From assembly GCF_044784365.2 (NCBI RefSeq), contig NZ_CP173065.2: 64,000 nucleotides of DNA. The stretch is one strand, 5' to 3'. Below the pieces are notes generated by a model. The model searched no databases, was not told the DNA's origin, and saw only the letters and a program-made list of their open reading frames with translations. Position 1 is the first letter of the stretch. Each line of letters begins with the position of its first letter. Origin of the DNA: Cetobacterium_A somerae (GTDB taxonomy: Bacteria; Fusobacteriota; Fusobacteriia; Fusobacteriales; Fusobacteriaceae). A program made the position numbers and the translations under genes. This document shows positions 17,454 through 25,432 of this stretch, one piece after another.

Positions 17454-18722
17454 TTATTTTTTTCTTTTTACAGTTGCTAAATGAGCATTTACTGGAATAT
17501 TTGAACTATCAAGTCCTGGAGTTTGATTATGTAAATTAAACTCTACTTCAACTTGAGGTCCAAAGAATAGACAATGAGTTGATCCACCAAAATGGAACAT
17601 TCCTAACTCTTGACCTTTTTTAATATGTTGTCCTTCAAAAACACGTACGTCACATGTTGAAACTTCTGCCATTCCAACAGCCATAAAACAGAATAAACCT
17701 ATATCTGGATTGTCCGCTTCAATAAAAATTAAAGCACGTGTTGCAACTTCACAGATATAACCTTGTGATTCATTTGGTCCTGCTGGATCAAGTCCTACAC
17801 TAAGTGCTTGTGAATAATATGTTCCATTTATAATTTTTGTTTTTACAACTTTTCCAGAGATTGGTGCGTGCCAACGATGGTAACTAAGAGCACTTAAAAA
17901 TGCTTGATAAACAGTTCCACCAACAAATTTTTCAGTCCATGGATCATTATCTAACATAAATTTCAATGCATAAGGTTGTGCTTTTATCCAAAATTTATCA
18001 TATAGTTGAACATTATTAACTAATCTATATGGAGCAGATTCACAAGCATTTACAACAATAGCGTCATCTTCAGGCATAGCAATAGGTCTAACTCCCTCTC
18101 TAAAACGACGTGTGAAAAAGTCATCCCATGAAGTAAAACCATGGTGAGGTAAATTTGGATCACAAATAAAATCATCAACAAATGTTGGCATTGCTTTTTT
18201 AGCATCTGCTCCAAACCAACCTGTTTTAGGATCATCATTTAAAACATGAGCACTTTCTGCTGAAGAAAGATATACAGCCCACTCATCTAACATATTTTTA
18301 AGATGTGAATTAATCTTTTCATCTAAAAATCCTGCCCAACCACCAGTTGTAGCCATAGACCAATCTAAGATAGCGTTAAAAGGAAAACCTACAAGCCCAG
18401 TTTCATCAAACTCTGGAGAATGAGTCATAATTACATTAAAAAGAGATAGCATATGCTGATAATCACGAACTTGAGGTAAATCAGCTGGTGATTTTGTTTT
18501 ATTTTTCGCAACTTGATCAAACATCTGAGTAAAAAACATATAAGCTTTTGGATCTGTTTCAATGAAGTTTTTTAATTTTTCAACAGTTGGCAACAATGGT
18601 CCTGTTTGCTTATCTGCCTTTTCCATAATTTTTTTCATCCAAGCAACTAATGTTTCTTGGTCTGAAGGCATCCATTTTCCTACCATGAATGTTTTATCAA
18701 TTGGTTTAATATTTTTTTCCAT
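17454..18722 (-). CDS. Phosphatidylserine decarboxylase-like pyruvoyl enzyme, probable amino-acid decarboxylase
   Basis: The protein has 422 residues. An N-terminal domain of about 170 residues matches the accessory region found in PsiD-type tryptophan decarboxylases (PSDC N-terminal domain) and absent from housekeeping Psd. The rest is the catalytic fold: SWDDFFTRRFREGVRPI, SYHRWHAPISGKV, and the self-cleavage motif FGGSTH with Gly380-Ser381. Ser381 should become the pyruvoyl cofactor, giving a short alpha chain of about 42 residues. No membrane-anchoring segment is evident. The neighbouring NSS amino-acid symporter and the PsiD-like layout make a free amino acid, perhaps aromatic, the likely substrate. 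True phosphatidylserine decarboxylation is the alternative. A terminator lies upstream, so it has its own promoter. Confidence 0.75.
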   Translation of the reverse strand: MEKNIKPIDKTFMVGKWMPSDQETLVAWMKKIMEKADKQTGPLLPTVEKLKNFIETDPKAYMFFTQMFDQVAKNKTKSPADLPQVRDYQHMLSLFNVIMTHSPEFDETGLVGFPFNAILDWSMATTGGWAGFLDEKINSHLKNMLDEWAVYLSSAESAHVLNDDPKTGWFGADAKKAMPTFVDDFICDPNLPHHGFTSWDDFFTRRFREGVRPIAMPEDDAIVVNACESAPYRLVNNVQLYDKFWIKAQPYALKFMLDNDPWTEKFVGGTVYQAFLSALSYHRWHAPISGKVVKTKIINGTYYSQALSVGLDPAGPNESQGYICEVATRALIFIEADNPDIGLFCFMAVGMAEVSTCDVRVFEGQHIKKGQELGMFHFGGSTHCLFFGPQVEVEFNLHNQTPGLDSSNIPVNAHLATVKRKK

Positions 18723-18811
18723 TCTAACACTCTCCTTAATTTAAATTATAAAAAGAAAAAAATCTCTATATAGTCTATTCTACAAATTTTTTTTTATTTT
18801 CCTTGTAATTT

Positions 18812-18852
18812 TTAAAAAGCAAAAAGCACAGAGTTTAATCTGTGCTTTCTAC
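18812..18852 (-). terminator. Terminator between the symporter and decarboxylase genes
   Basis: AAAGCACAGA pairs with TCTGTGCTTT around a GTTTAA loop, and on the minus strand is followed by TTTTTGCTTTTT. It should end the symporter transcript; partial read-through into the decarboxylase gene is possible. Confidence 0.8.
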
Positions 18853-18883
18853 TAATTCACTTTAATATATTTTAGGAAAATTA

Positions 18884-20305
18884 TTAGGCTGTTTTTACTT
18901 TTCTTCTATTTTCAAGTACATCAAAGAAGATTTGAAGCATAAATATAGCTGCTAGTGAGAAGCTTAAAGCACTTCCTACAACTCCAACTGCTTGAAGTAA
19001 AATTAGTGCTAAAAGTTGAATACCTAAATATTTAACTCCTATCATCCATACTGAGAAGAATGGGAATGCCACTTCACCATCATTTGTAATCTCTCTTTTA
19101 ATATCCTCTTTATCCCAGATAAATCCAACAAATACACAAAGAAGTAATCCACCCATTGGTAGTAAGATATTATCTGTTAAGTATCCTAAGAAATCAAAGA
19201 AGTTTAATCCAAAGAACACTTTTAACTCTGCTAAAGGTCCAAAAGAGTGTGAGTTTGGAATTGCAAATGCAGCAATTAAACCACTTACTAAAATTGTAGC
19301 TTTCTTTCTATCTAACTTCATCTGATCCACAACAAATGATACAACAACCTCTAATAATGAGATAGTCGATGTAAGAGCTGCAAATAGCACAAGTACGAAG
19401 AAGATAATTCCAAATAAGTTACCCATTGGCATTGATGCAAATACTTTTGGTAAAGTTATAAAGATTAATCCTGGTCCAGCTGTTGGCTCAAGTCCAAATG
19501 AGAATACTGCTGGAAGGATAGCAAGTCCTGCAAGTAAAGCTATTAGTGTATCTAGTACAGGTATACAAAGAGCACTTTTAACTAGGTTAGTATCCTTTGG
19601 AAGGTAACTACCATAAGTTATCATAGCACCCATACCTAAACTTAGTGAGAAGAAAACCTGTCCTAGAGCTGCAATTACAACTGCAGGAGTAATCTGTGAG
19701 AAATCAGGTTTTAGGAAATATTTAATCCCTTCCATTGCATTTGGAAGAGTTACTGATCTTGCAACGATAATCAACATAAATACAAATAGAATTGGCATCA
19801 TTATTTTACTTGCTTTTTCAATTCCACCAGATACACCTTTTAAAACGATTAATGCCGTTACTACAACAATAACAAAGCTATATATAATTGGTGAAGTTCC
19901 AGAAGAGATAAAATTCCCAAATGTTGTTACTGGGTCCTCTGTAAGTCCACCTCTAATAAACATACCGATATATTTTACAATCCATCCTGCAATTACAACA
20001 TAGTATGAATAGATAATAAAACAACATAAAATTCCAAAGATTCCAATGAATCCCCAACCTTTTTTAATATTATTATATGAACCAAAGGCATCAGACTTTC
20101 CTCTTCTACCTATTGCCATCTCACCTAACATAAGGGAAAAACCTAGTATTACTATTAAAGATAAATAGACAATTACAAATGCTCCTCCTCCATTCTTTCC
20201 TGCTAAGTAAGGAAACTTCCATAAATTTCCAAGCCCTATAGCTGATCCTGCCGCCGCTAAAACAAATCCAACACTTGATCCCCAATTACCTCTTTCGTTA
20301 CTCAT
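18884..20305 (-). CDS. Neurotransmitter:sodium symporter (NSS/SNF) family amino-acid transporter
   Basis: The protein has 473 residues and about 11-12 membrane helices. The first helix carries the family signature GSAIGLGNLWKFPYLAGKNGGG, whose unwound Gly-rich part binds Na+ and substrate in LeuT-type transporters. The second conserved region, SLGMGAMITYGSYLP, is also present. It should couple uptake of an amino acid to Na+ entry; bacterial relatives take up Trp, Tyr, Leu or Ala. The gene next downstream encodes a probable amino-acid decarboxylase, which suggests a shared substrate. The ribosome site is modest (GGGACGG). Confidence 0.9.
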   Translation of the reverse strand: MSNERGNWGSSVGFVLAAAGSAIGLGNLWKFPYLAGKNGGGAFVIVYLSLIVILGFSLMLGEMAIGRRGKSDAFGSYNNIKKGWGFIGIFGILCCFIIYSYYVVIAGWIVKYIGMFIRGGLTEDPVTTFGNFISSGTSPIIYSFVIVVVTALIVLKGVSGGIEKASKIMMPILFVFMLIIVARSVTLPNAMEGIKYFLKPDFSQITPAVVIAALGQVFFSLSLGMGAMITYGSYLPKDTNLVKSALCIPVLDTLIALLAGLAILPAVFSFGLEPTAGPGLIFITLPKVFASMPMGNLFGIIFFVLVLFAALTSTISLLEVVVSFVVDQMKLDRKKATILVSGLIAAFAIPNSHSFGPLAELKVFFGLNFFDFLGYLTDNILLPMGGLLLCVFVGFIWDKEDIKREITNDGEVAFPFFSVWMIGVKYLGIQLLALILLQAVGVVGSALSFSLAAIFMLQIFFDVLENRRKVKTA

Positions 20306-20484
20306 AGTTCTTCACCGTCCCTTTTGAAAATTATTTTTTATTTTCAAGAATAATAACACATATAAAATTAAAATACAATAGTTTTTTTACATTTTTTTAG
20401 TACTATTGTTCATTGTAAAAGAACTTTAATAAATTAAAAGACTTTAGTACTAATTTTTAAGACATTTTTTAAAACTTTTTACAT
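20306..20484. promoter_or_regulatory. Divergent control region upstream of the NSS gene
   Basis: On the minus strand, TTGTAT (20373-20378) and TATTAT (20350-20355) with a 17-base spacer form a plausible promoter for the symporter. An inverted repeat ACAATAGT (20375-20382) / ACTATTGT (20402-20409) overlaps its -35 and could be an operator. The remainder is AT-rich without a clear signal. Confidence 0.5.
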
Positions 20485-20514
20485 TTGACACTTTGACCAA
20501 ATTTATAGTATACT
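20485..20514 (+). promoter_or_regulatory. Promoter of leader RNA copy 1
   Basis: TTGACA (20485-20490) and TATACT (20509-20514) are separated by 18 bases. Copy 2 of the leader has the same -35, the same -10 and the same spacing. Confidence 0.8.
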
Positions 20515-20521
20515 ATTCTTA

Positions 20522-20673
20522 GTAAAACGGAGCCTAAGGCCGATGGCGAAGATGTTTGTAATATATTTGTGTTGTGATGCTGCCATAACAATACGCTTAT
20601 TAATTCATATTTAAAATTTTTAAGTAAGATAATTTAAGCTATTTAGGCATACCACTTGGTATGTCTTTTTTTT
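20522..20673 (+). ncRNA. Orphan riboswitch-like leader RNA, copy 1 (yfcC)
   Basis: The leader carries two conserved blocks, GAGCCTAAGGCCGATGGC (from 20530) and GTGATGCTGCCATAACAATA (ends near 20593). Two further copies at 22275-22447 and 63698-63855 carry the same blocks. The second block folds as a stem (TGTTGT with ACAATA) around the conserved GATGCTGCCATA loop. The first offers two overlapping short hairpins, GCC-TAA-GGC and GCC-GAT-GGC. A terminator hairpin follows before the coding region. I do not recognise it as a standard class by eye. Confidence 0.75.
20645..20673 (+). terminator. Attenuator terminator in leader RNA copy 1
   Basis: GGCATACC pairs with GGTATGTC (8 bp, one G-U) around ACTT, followed by a run of T. 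It lies 51 bases before the yfcC-type start, so it must be bypassed for expression. Confidence 0.85.
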
Positions 20674-20724
20674 GGAATATATATTACTTCTTTAGGCGAA
20701 GCATAATTTTTTAGGAGGAAACAA

Positions 20725-22224
20725 ATGAAGAAAAAAATCAGAATACCTGATACGTATGTCATTATCTTTTTTGTAGTTGTCTTTGCTGCAATTCTTACTT
20801 ACCTTATCCCAGTTGGTAGCTTTACCATGGAAAAAATTCAATACGCTACTGAAGCTGGTATGAAAACTAGAACAGTTCCTGTTCCAGGAAGTTTTAAATA
20901 TGCATTAAATGATTTAGGACAGCCACTTACTAAAGGTATTCCTATATTTGCTGCTGGCGGAGATATGAGTGTTACTAACTATATCTTTGAAGGTCTTGTT
21001 AGTGGAGATAAATGGGGAACTGCTGTTGGTATTATCGCATTTATCCTTATCACTGGTGGAGCTTTTGGTATTATTTTAAAAACTAAAGCTGTTGAAGCTG
21101 GAATACTTAATATGATTAAAAAAACTAAAGGATCTGAGGCACTGCTTATACCTCTTGTTTTCCTTCTATTCTCTTTAGGTGGAGCTGTATTTGGTATGGG
21201 AGAGGAAGCTATTCCTTTTGCTATGATTCTTATACCTATAGTTGTTGGTATGGGATATGACTCTATCACTGGTATTTTTATGTGCTATATATCAACTCAA
21301 ATTGGATTTGCTACATCTTGGATGAACCCTTTTAGTGTGGCTATCGCTCAAGGAGTTGCTGGAGTTCCTGTACTTTCTGGAGCTATGTTTAGAATAGTTA
21401 TGTGGATATTCTTTACAGCTTTTGGAATTATCTATACTATGAGATATGCTAAAAAAGTTAAAGCTAATCCTGAATTATCAATATCCTATGAAACTGATAA
21501 ATTCTTTAGAGATGACTTTAAAGCCGATGAAGCAGAGGACTTAGAGTTTAAATTTGGACATAAACTTGTATTTTTAACAATATTCTTAGGAATGTCTTGG
21601 ATTGTTTGGGGAGTTGTTTTCCATGGATACTACTTACCTGAAATAGCTGCTCAGTTCACTATTATGGGAGTTGTTTCTGGAATTATTGGAGTTATCTTTA
21701 AATTAAATGATATGACTGTTAATGATATTGCTATCTCTTTTAGAAAAGGTGCTGAGGACCTTATTGGAGCAGCAATGGTTGTTGGTATGGCTAAAGGTAT
21801 TGTATTAGTTTTAGGTGGAGTAGACGCTGGAATTCCTACAGTTTTAAATACTGTTTTAAACTCTGTAGCTGGTGTTTTAAGTCATTTACACGCTTCTATA
21901 TCTGCAGTTGCTATGTACTTCTTCCAGTCTGTGTTCAACTTCTTCGTTGTATCAGGTTCTGGACAAGCAGCTTTAACAATGCCAATTATGGCACCACTTT
22001 CAGATTTAGTTGGTGTTCCTAGACAAGTTGCAGTATTAGCTTTCCAACTTGGAGATGGATTTACAAATATGTTTGTACCAACATCTGGTATCTTAATGGC
22101 TATTTTAGGAATAGCTAAAATTGAATGGGGAGTTTGGGCTAAACTTCAAATAAAGTTCCAAGGAATTCTTTTCCTTTTAGGTTCAATTTTCATGATTATT
22201 GGGGTTTTAATAAAGCTTCAGTAA
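20725..22224 (+). CDS. YfcC-family transporter
   Basis: The protein has 499 residues and about 12 membrane helices. A short N-terminal basic tail precedes the first helix. Family motifs include FGMGEEAIPFAMILIP, STQIGFATSWMNPFSVAIAQ and SGSGQAALTMPIMAPLSD, as in the COG1288 YfcC group annotated as basic amino-acid or C4-dicarboxylate carriers. Substrate is not certain; it is probably ion-coupled. ATG follows AGGAGG. It sits behind leader RNA copy 1 and ends without a terminator just before the promoter of copy 2. The argH gene 1.75 kb downstream gives weak support for an arginine-related substrate. Confidence 0.82.
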   Translation: MKKKIRIPDTYVIIFFVVVFAAILTYLIPVGSFTMEKIQYATEAGMKTRTVPVPGSFKYALNDLGQPLTKGIPIFAAGGDMSVTNYIFEGLVSGDKWGTAVGIIAFILITGGAFGIILKTKAVEAGILNMIKKTKGSEALLIPLVFLLFSLGGAVFGMGEEAIPFAMILIPIVVGMGYDSITGIFMCYISTQIGFATSWMNPFSVAIAQGVAGVPVLSGAMFRIVMWIFFTAFGIIYTMRYAKKVKANPELSISYETDKFFRDDFKADEAEDLEFKFGHKLVFLTIFLGMSWIVWGVVFHGYYLPEIAAQFTIMGVVSGIIGVIFKLNDMTVNDIAISFRKGAEDLIGAAMVVGMAKGIVLVLGGVDAGIPTVLNTVLNSVAGVLSHLHASISAVAMYFFQSVFNFFVVSGSGQAALTMPIMAPLSDLVGVPRQVAVLAFQLGDGFTNMFVPTSGILMAILGIAKIEWGVWAKLQIKFQGILFLLGSIFMIIGVLIKLQ

Positions 22225-22244
22225 AAAATATTTTTAAATATAGT

Positions 22245-22274
22245 TTGACATTTTTTATTAAAATGTTGTATACT
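22245..22274 (+). promoter_or_regulatory. Promoter of leader RNA copy 2
   Basis: TTGACA (22245-22250) and TATACT (22269-22274) are separated by 18 bases, matching the promoter of copy 1. Confidence 0.8.
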
Positions 22275-22447
22275 CACTCTTAACAAAAACAAATAGAGGT
22301 TAGTTCACTTCCATATACGGAGCCTAAGGCCGACGGCGATGATGTTATGACCCTGTGAATTAAGTATTGTGACGCTGCCATAACAATACGCTTATTGCTT
22401 AATTAAGTTCTCTAGGGCATACCATTCTTTGGTATGCCTTTTCTTTT
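22275..22447 (+). ncRNA. Orphan riboswitch-like leader RNA, copy 2 (nhaC)
   Basis: It contains GAGCCTAAGGCCGACGGC and GTGACGCTGCCATAACAATA. An outer stem GTTCAC (22303-22308) with GTGAAT encloses the first block; copy 3 has GTTCAC with GTGAAC, so the stem is kept by a G-U/G-C exchange. The second block forms TATTGT / ACAATA around GACGCTGCCATA. Flanking AATTAAG and CTTAATT can lengthen this stem. A terminator follows, then nhaC. Confidence 0.78.
22416..22447 (+). terminator. Attenuator terminator in leader RNA copy 2
   Basis: GGCATACCA pairs with TGGTATGCC around TTCTT, followed by TTTTCTTTT. It lies about 40 bases before the nhaC start. Confidence 0.88.
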
Positions 22448-22486
22448 GGGGTAGTAATTTTTTTACTAATTTAGGGAGGATTTAAA

Positions 22487-23908
22487 ATGGTTTCATATGG
22501 GGTATTATCTATAATTCCAATTTTAATTGCAGTTTTTTTATCTATCAAAACTAAAAATGTAGTTTTGTCACTTTTTTCCAGTGTATTTTGTGGTATTTTC
22601 ATTTTAAATGGTTACAATCCTCTAGAGACTACAAAAGTTCTAGTGGGAAAATATTTTATCAATCAACTTACAGATAGTTATAATGCTGGAGTTATTGTAC
22701 TTATGATCTTTATTGGTGGATTTATTGAGCTTATGATGATGTCTGGTGGAGCTTACGCCTTTGCTGAGAGCTTTAAAAACTCTATAAACTCTAAAACTAA
22801 GGCTCAACTTTTAGCTTATTTTACAGGGATTATGATATTTTTCTCTGACCTTGGTACGCCATTAATTGTTGGACCAATTTTTAGTCCATTTTTTAAAAGA
22901 TTAAAGCTTTCTAAGGAGAAACTAGCTTTTATACTAGATTCTACATCATCTCCTGTGGCTGTTTTAGTTCCTTTTATTGGATGGGGAGTTTTTATCATAG
23001 GACTTTTACAAAAGGAGTTTGAGCTTTTAAATCTGTCTCTTTCAGACTATGAAAGTTTCATAAAATCCATTCCTTTTAACGTTTATCCAATACTAGCACT
23101 GACTATTATTCCAGCTTTAACGCTACTTAAGCTAGATTTTGGGCCTATGAAAACTTTTGAAAATAATCCTATAGATGAGAGTGCCTTTGAAATAGATAAC
23201 TCTAAGTATCAAGTTGAAAATGCTAAAGGATCTTTTGTTTGGGTTCCAATACTAGTTCTTTTAGGAACTCTATTTTCAATGCTTGGTACCTCTTTTATAA
23301 CTTCTAGAGTTTCAGGAAGTGCTTTTAGAGCAGCTCTAACAAGTGGATATCTATATGCAGCCCTTGTTTTAATGGGACTTATGCTTTTTTATAAAAGTAA
23401 AACATTTAAAGAGATATTTTCTATCTACTTAAATGGTATGAAAAAAATGAGTGAGATTGTTATAATTCTAATTTTAGCTTGGTCATTAGGTGTTATTAAT
23501 AAAGATTTAGGAGCTGACCAATTTCTAATTGGATTTTTAAAAACTTTAGATATAAACTCTGGATTTATTCCAGCTATTGCTTTTATATTCGGTGCTGTTA
23601 TCTCCTTTTCAACTGGTAGTTCTTGGGGAACATACAGTATTATGGTACCACTAGTTATACCTATGGCTGTTACTTTTAATGCTCCACTTTATGTGACAAT
23701 TGGAGCTATACTTTCAGGTGGACTTTTTGGAGACCATGTTTCACCAATTTCAGATACAACTATACTTTCATCAGCAGGAGCTGGATGTGATCATATAAAT
23801 CATGTCAAAACTCAAACTCCATATGCTGTAGTAAACGCTATTTTAGCTATATCTGTATTCTTAATCGGTGGATTTACACAAAATAGTTCGTTAATCCTTT
23901 TGCAATAA
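22487..23908 (+). CDS. nhaC: NhaC-family Na+/H+ antiporter or Na+-coupled transporter
   Basis: The protein has 473 residues and about 11-12 membrane helices. Motifs include FFSDLGTPLIVGPIFSP, LDSTSSPVAVLVPFIGWG, STGSSWGTYSIMVPL and GGLFGDHVSPISDTTILSSA, the last being characteristic of the NhaC superfamily. Members exchange Na+ for H+, and some carry amino acids (LysW and MetT-like branches), so the substrate is open. ATG follows AGGGAGG. It is behind leader RNA copy 2. The argH gene follows after 70 bases with no terminator, which suggests co-transcription. Confidence 0.87.
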   Translation: MVSYGVLSIIPILIAVFLSIKTKNVVLSLFSSVFCGIFILNGYNPLETTKVLVGKYFINQLTDSYNAGVIVLMIFIGGFIELMMMSGGAYAFAESFKNSINSKTKAQLLAYFTGIMIFFSDLGTPLIVGPIFSPFFKRLKLSKEKLAFILDSTSSPVAVLVPFIGWGVFIIGLLQKEFELLNLSLSDYESFIKSIPFNVYPILALTIIPALTLLKLDFGPMKTFENNPIDESAFEIDNSKYQVENAKGSFVWVPILVLLGTLFSMLGTSFITSRVSGSAFRAALTSGYLYAALVLMGLMLFYKSKTFKEIFSIYLNGMKKMSEIVIILILAWSLGVINKDLGADQFLIGFLKTLDINSGFIPAIAFIFGAVISFSTGSSWGTYSIMVPLVIPMAVTFNAPLYVTIGAILSGGLFGDHVSPISDTTILSSAGAGCDHINHVKTQTPYAVVNAILAISVFLIGGFTQNSSLILLQ

Positions 23909-23978
23909 TTTCACAAATTGCAATTTTAATAGGAATAAAAATCTTTACTAAAAACAGATTCTATAAAGGAGATGAGCA

Positions 23979-25394
23979 ATGCAGTACTTTTCAGGAAGAT
24001 TTAAAGAAGCAGCAAGTGAATTAATCTTAGATTTTCACTCCTCTATTCACTTTGATCAAAGACTATACAGATACGACATTATGGGTAGTATCGCTCATGT
24101 GAGAGGGCTTTCTAAAATGGAGATTATTTCAAAAGAGGATGGGTGTCTTATTGAAAAAACTCTTTTAGAGATTCTAGAGGATATTGAAAATGGAAAGATT
24201 ACCTTCTCTACAACTTACGAGGATATTCATATGAATATTGAAAAAATTCTTATTGATAGAATTGGGGATGTAGGGAAAAAACTTCACACTGGACGTAGTA
24301 GAAACGACCAAGTAGCTGTAGATATGAGGCTTTTTACAAAGGATGAAGTAAAAAAAATCCAGTCCTATTTAATTGAACTAATTGAAGTTACTACTAACTT
24401 AGGAAAAGAGCATTTAGAAACATATATGCCAGGGTTTACTCACCTTCAAAAGGCTCAACCAATATCATTTGGACACTATATGTTTGCATATTCTGAGATG
24501 TTTAAAAGAGACTTTATCCGTTTAAACAACGCTTTTGAATTACTTGATTACTCACCTCTTGGATGTGCAGCTTTAGCTGGTACAACTTATCCAATAGATA
24601 GAAAATTTACTGCTCACACTTTAGGATTTAAAGGACCTACTTTAAACTCTTTAGATGGAGTTAGTGATAGAGACTACTTAATTGAGATTATGTCTGCACT
24701 TTCAATTGTTATGATGCACCTTTCAAGGTTTTCTGAAGAGATTATAATCTACACTTCAAATGACTTTGGATACATTGAGTTAAGTGATGCTTTTTCAACT
24801 GGAAGTAGCATAATGCCACAAAAGAAAAATCCTGATGCAGCTGAATTAGTTAGGGGGAAAACTGGTAGAGTTTACGGGGATTTAATGGCACTTTTAACAA
24901 CTATGAAGGGGATTCCTTTAGCTTACAATAAGGATATGCAAGAGGATAAAGAGGTTTTCTTTGATGCTGTAGACACTGTGAAGGGATGTTTACAAGTATT
25001 TGTTGGGATGGTTAAAACGTTAAAAGTAAAAAATGAGGTTTTACTTTTAGCTTGTAACGATGGGTTTATCAATGCCACTGACGTTGCAGACTACCTAACT
25101 GTTAGGGGAATGAGCTTTAGAGAAGCTTACAAAATAACTGGGGAGATTGTTAGTTACTGTATTGATAATGGGTTGAATTTAGAAACTCTACCACTTGAGA
25201 AATACAGAGAGTTTTCATATATTTTTAACGGGGATATATATGAAACAATAGCTATTAAAAATTGTGTTGAAAAAAGAAAGTCCTTAGGTGGACCAAGTAA
25301 AGAGAGCTTGCTCTCTCACTTAGAAAGATTAAATGAATTTTTGGATGGGGCCAAAATAGATCTTATTAACTATAGATTAAACGATATAATGTAA
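23979..25394 (+). CDS. argH: Argininosuccinate lyase
   Basis: The protein has 471 residues, normal for the family. Signature segments are present: TGRSRNDQVAVDMRL, FTHLQKAQPISFGHYM, and the catalytic-Ser loop GSSIMPQKKNPDAAELVRGK. It cleaves argininosuccinate to arginine and fumarate. No argG or other arginine gene is adjacent. It sits instead behind an NhaC-type transporter, so it may serve a transport-linked or reverse role (fumarate supply) as well as biosynthesis; that part is inference. ATG follows AAAGGAGATG. A terminator follows immediately. Confidence 0.95.
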   Translation: MQYFSGRFKEAASELILDFHSSIHFDQRLYRYDIMGSIAHVRGLSKMEIISKEDGCLIEKTLLEILEDIENGKITFSTTYEDIHMNIEKILIDRIGDVGKKLHTGRSRNDQVAVDMRLFTKDEVKKIQSYLIELIEVTTNLGKEHLETYMPGFTHLQKAQPISFGHYMFAYSEMFKRDFIRLNNAFELLDYSPLGCAALAGTTYPIDRKFTAHTLGFKGPTLNSLDGVSDRDYLIEIMSALSIVMMHLSRFSEEIIIYTSNDFGYIELSDAFSTGSSIMPQKKNPDAAELVRGKTGRVYGDLMALLTTMKGIPLAYNKDMQEDKEVFFDAVDTVKGCLQVFVGMVKTLKVKNEVLLLACNDGFINATDVADYLTVRGMSFREAYKITGEIVSYCIDNGLNLETLPLEKYREFSYIFNGDIYETIAIKNCVEKRKSLGGPSKESLLSHLERLNEFLDGAKIDLINYRLNDIM

Positions 25395-25396
25395 TA

Positions 25397-25431
25397 AGAA
25401 AAAAGGTATACTGGGGAGTATACCTTTTTAT
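25397..25431. terminator. Bidirectional terminator between argH and the Rep-like gene
   Basis: AAAAAGGTATACT pairs with AGTATACCTTTTT around GGGG. Runs of A and T on the two sides suit both convergent genes. Confidence 0.85.
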
Positions 25432-25432
25432 T

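Noticed and set aside
20522..22447. Lysine or SAM riboswitch as identity of the repeated leader
   Set aside because: The core of about 70 bases lacks the conserved lysine- or SAM-box elements and is too short for the lysine class.
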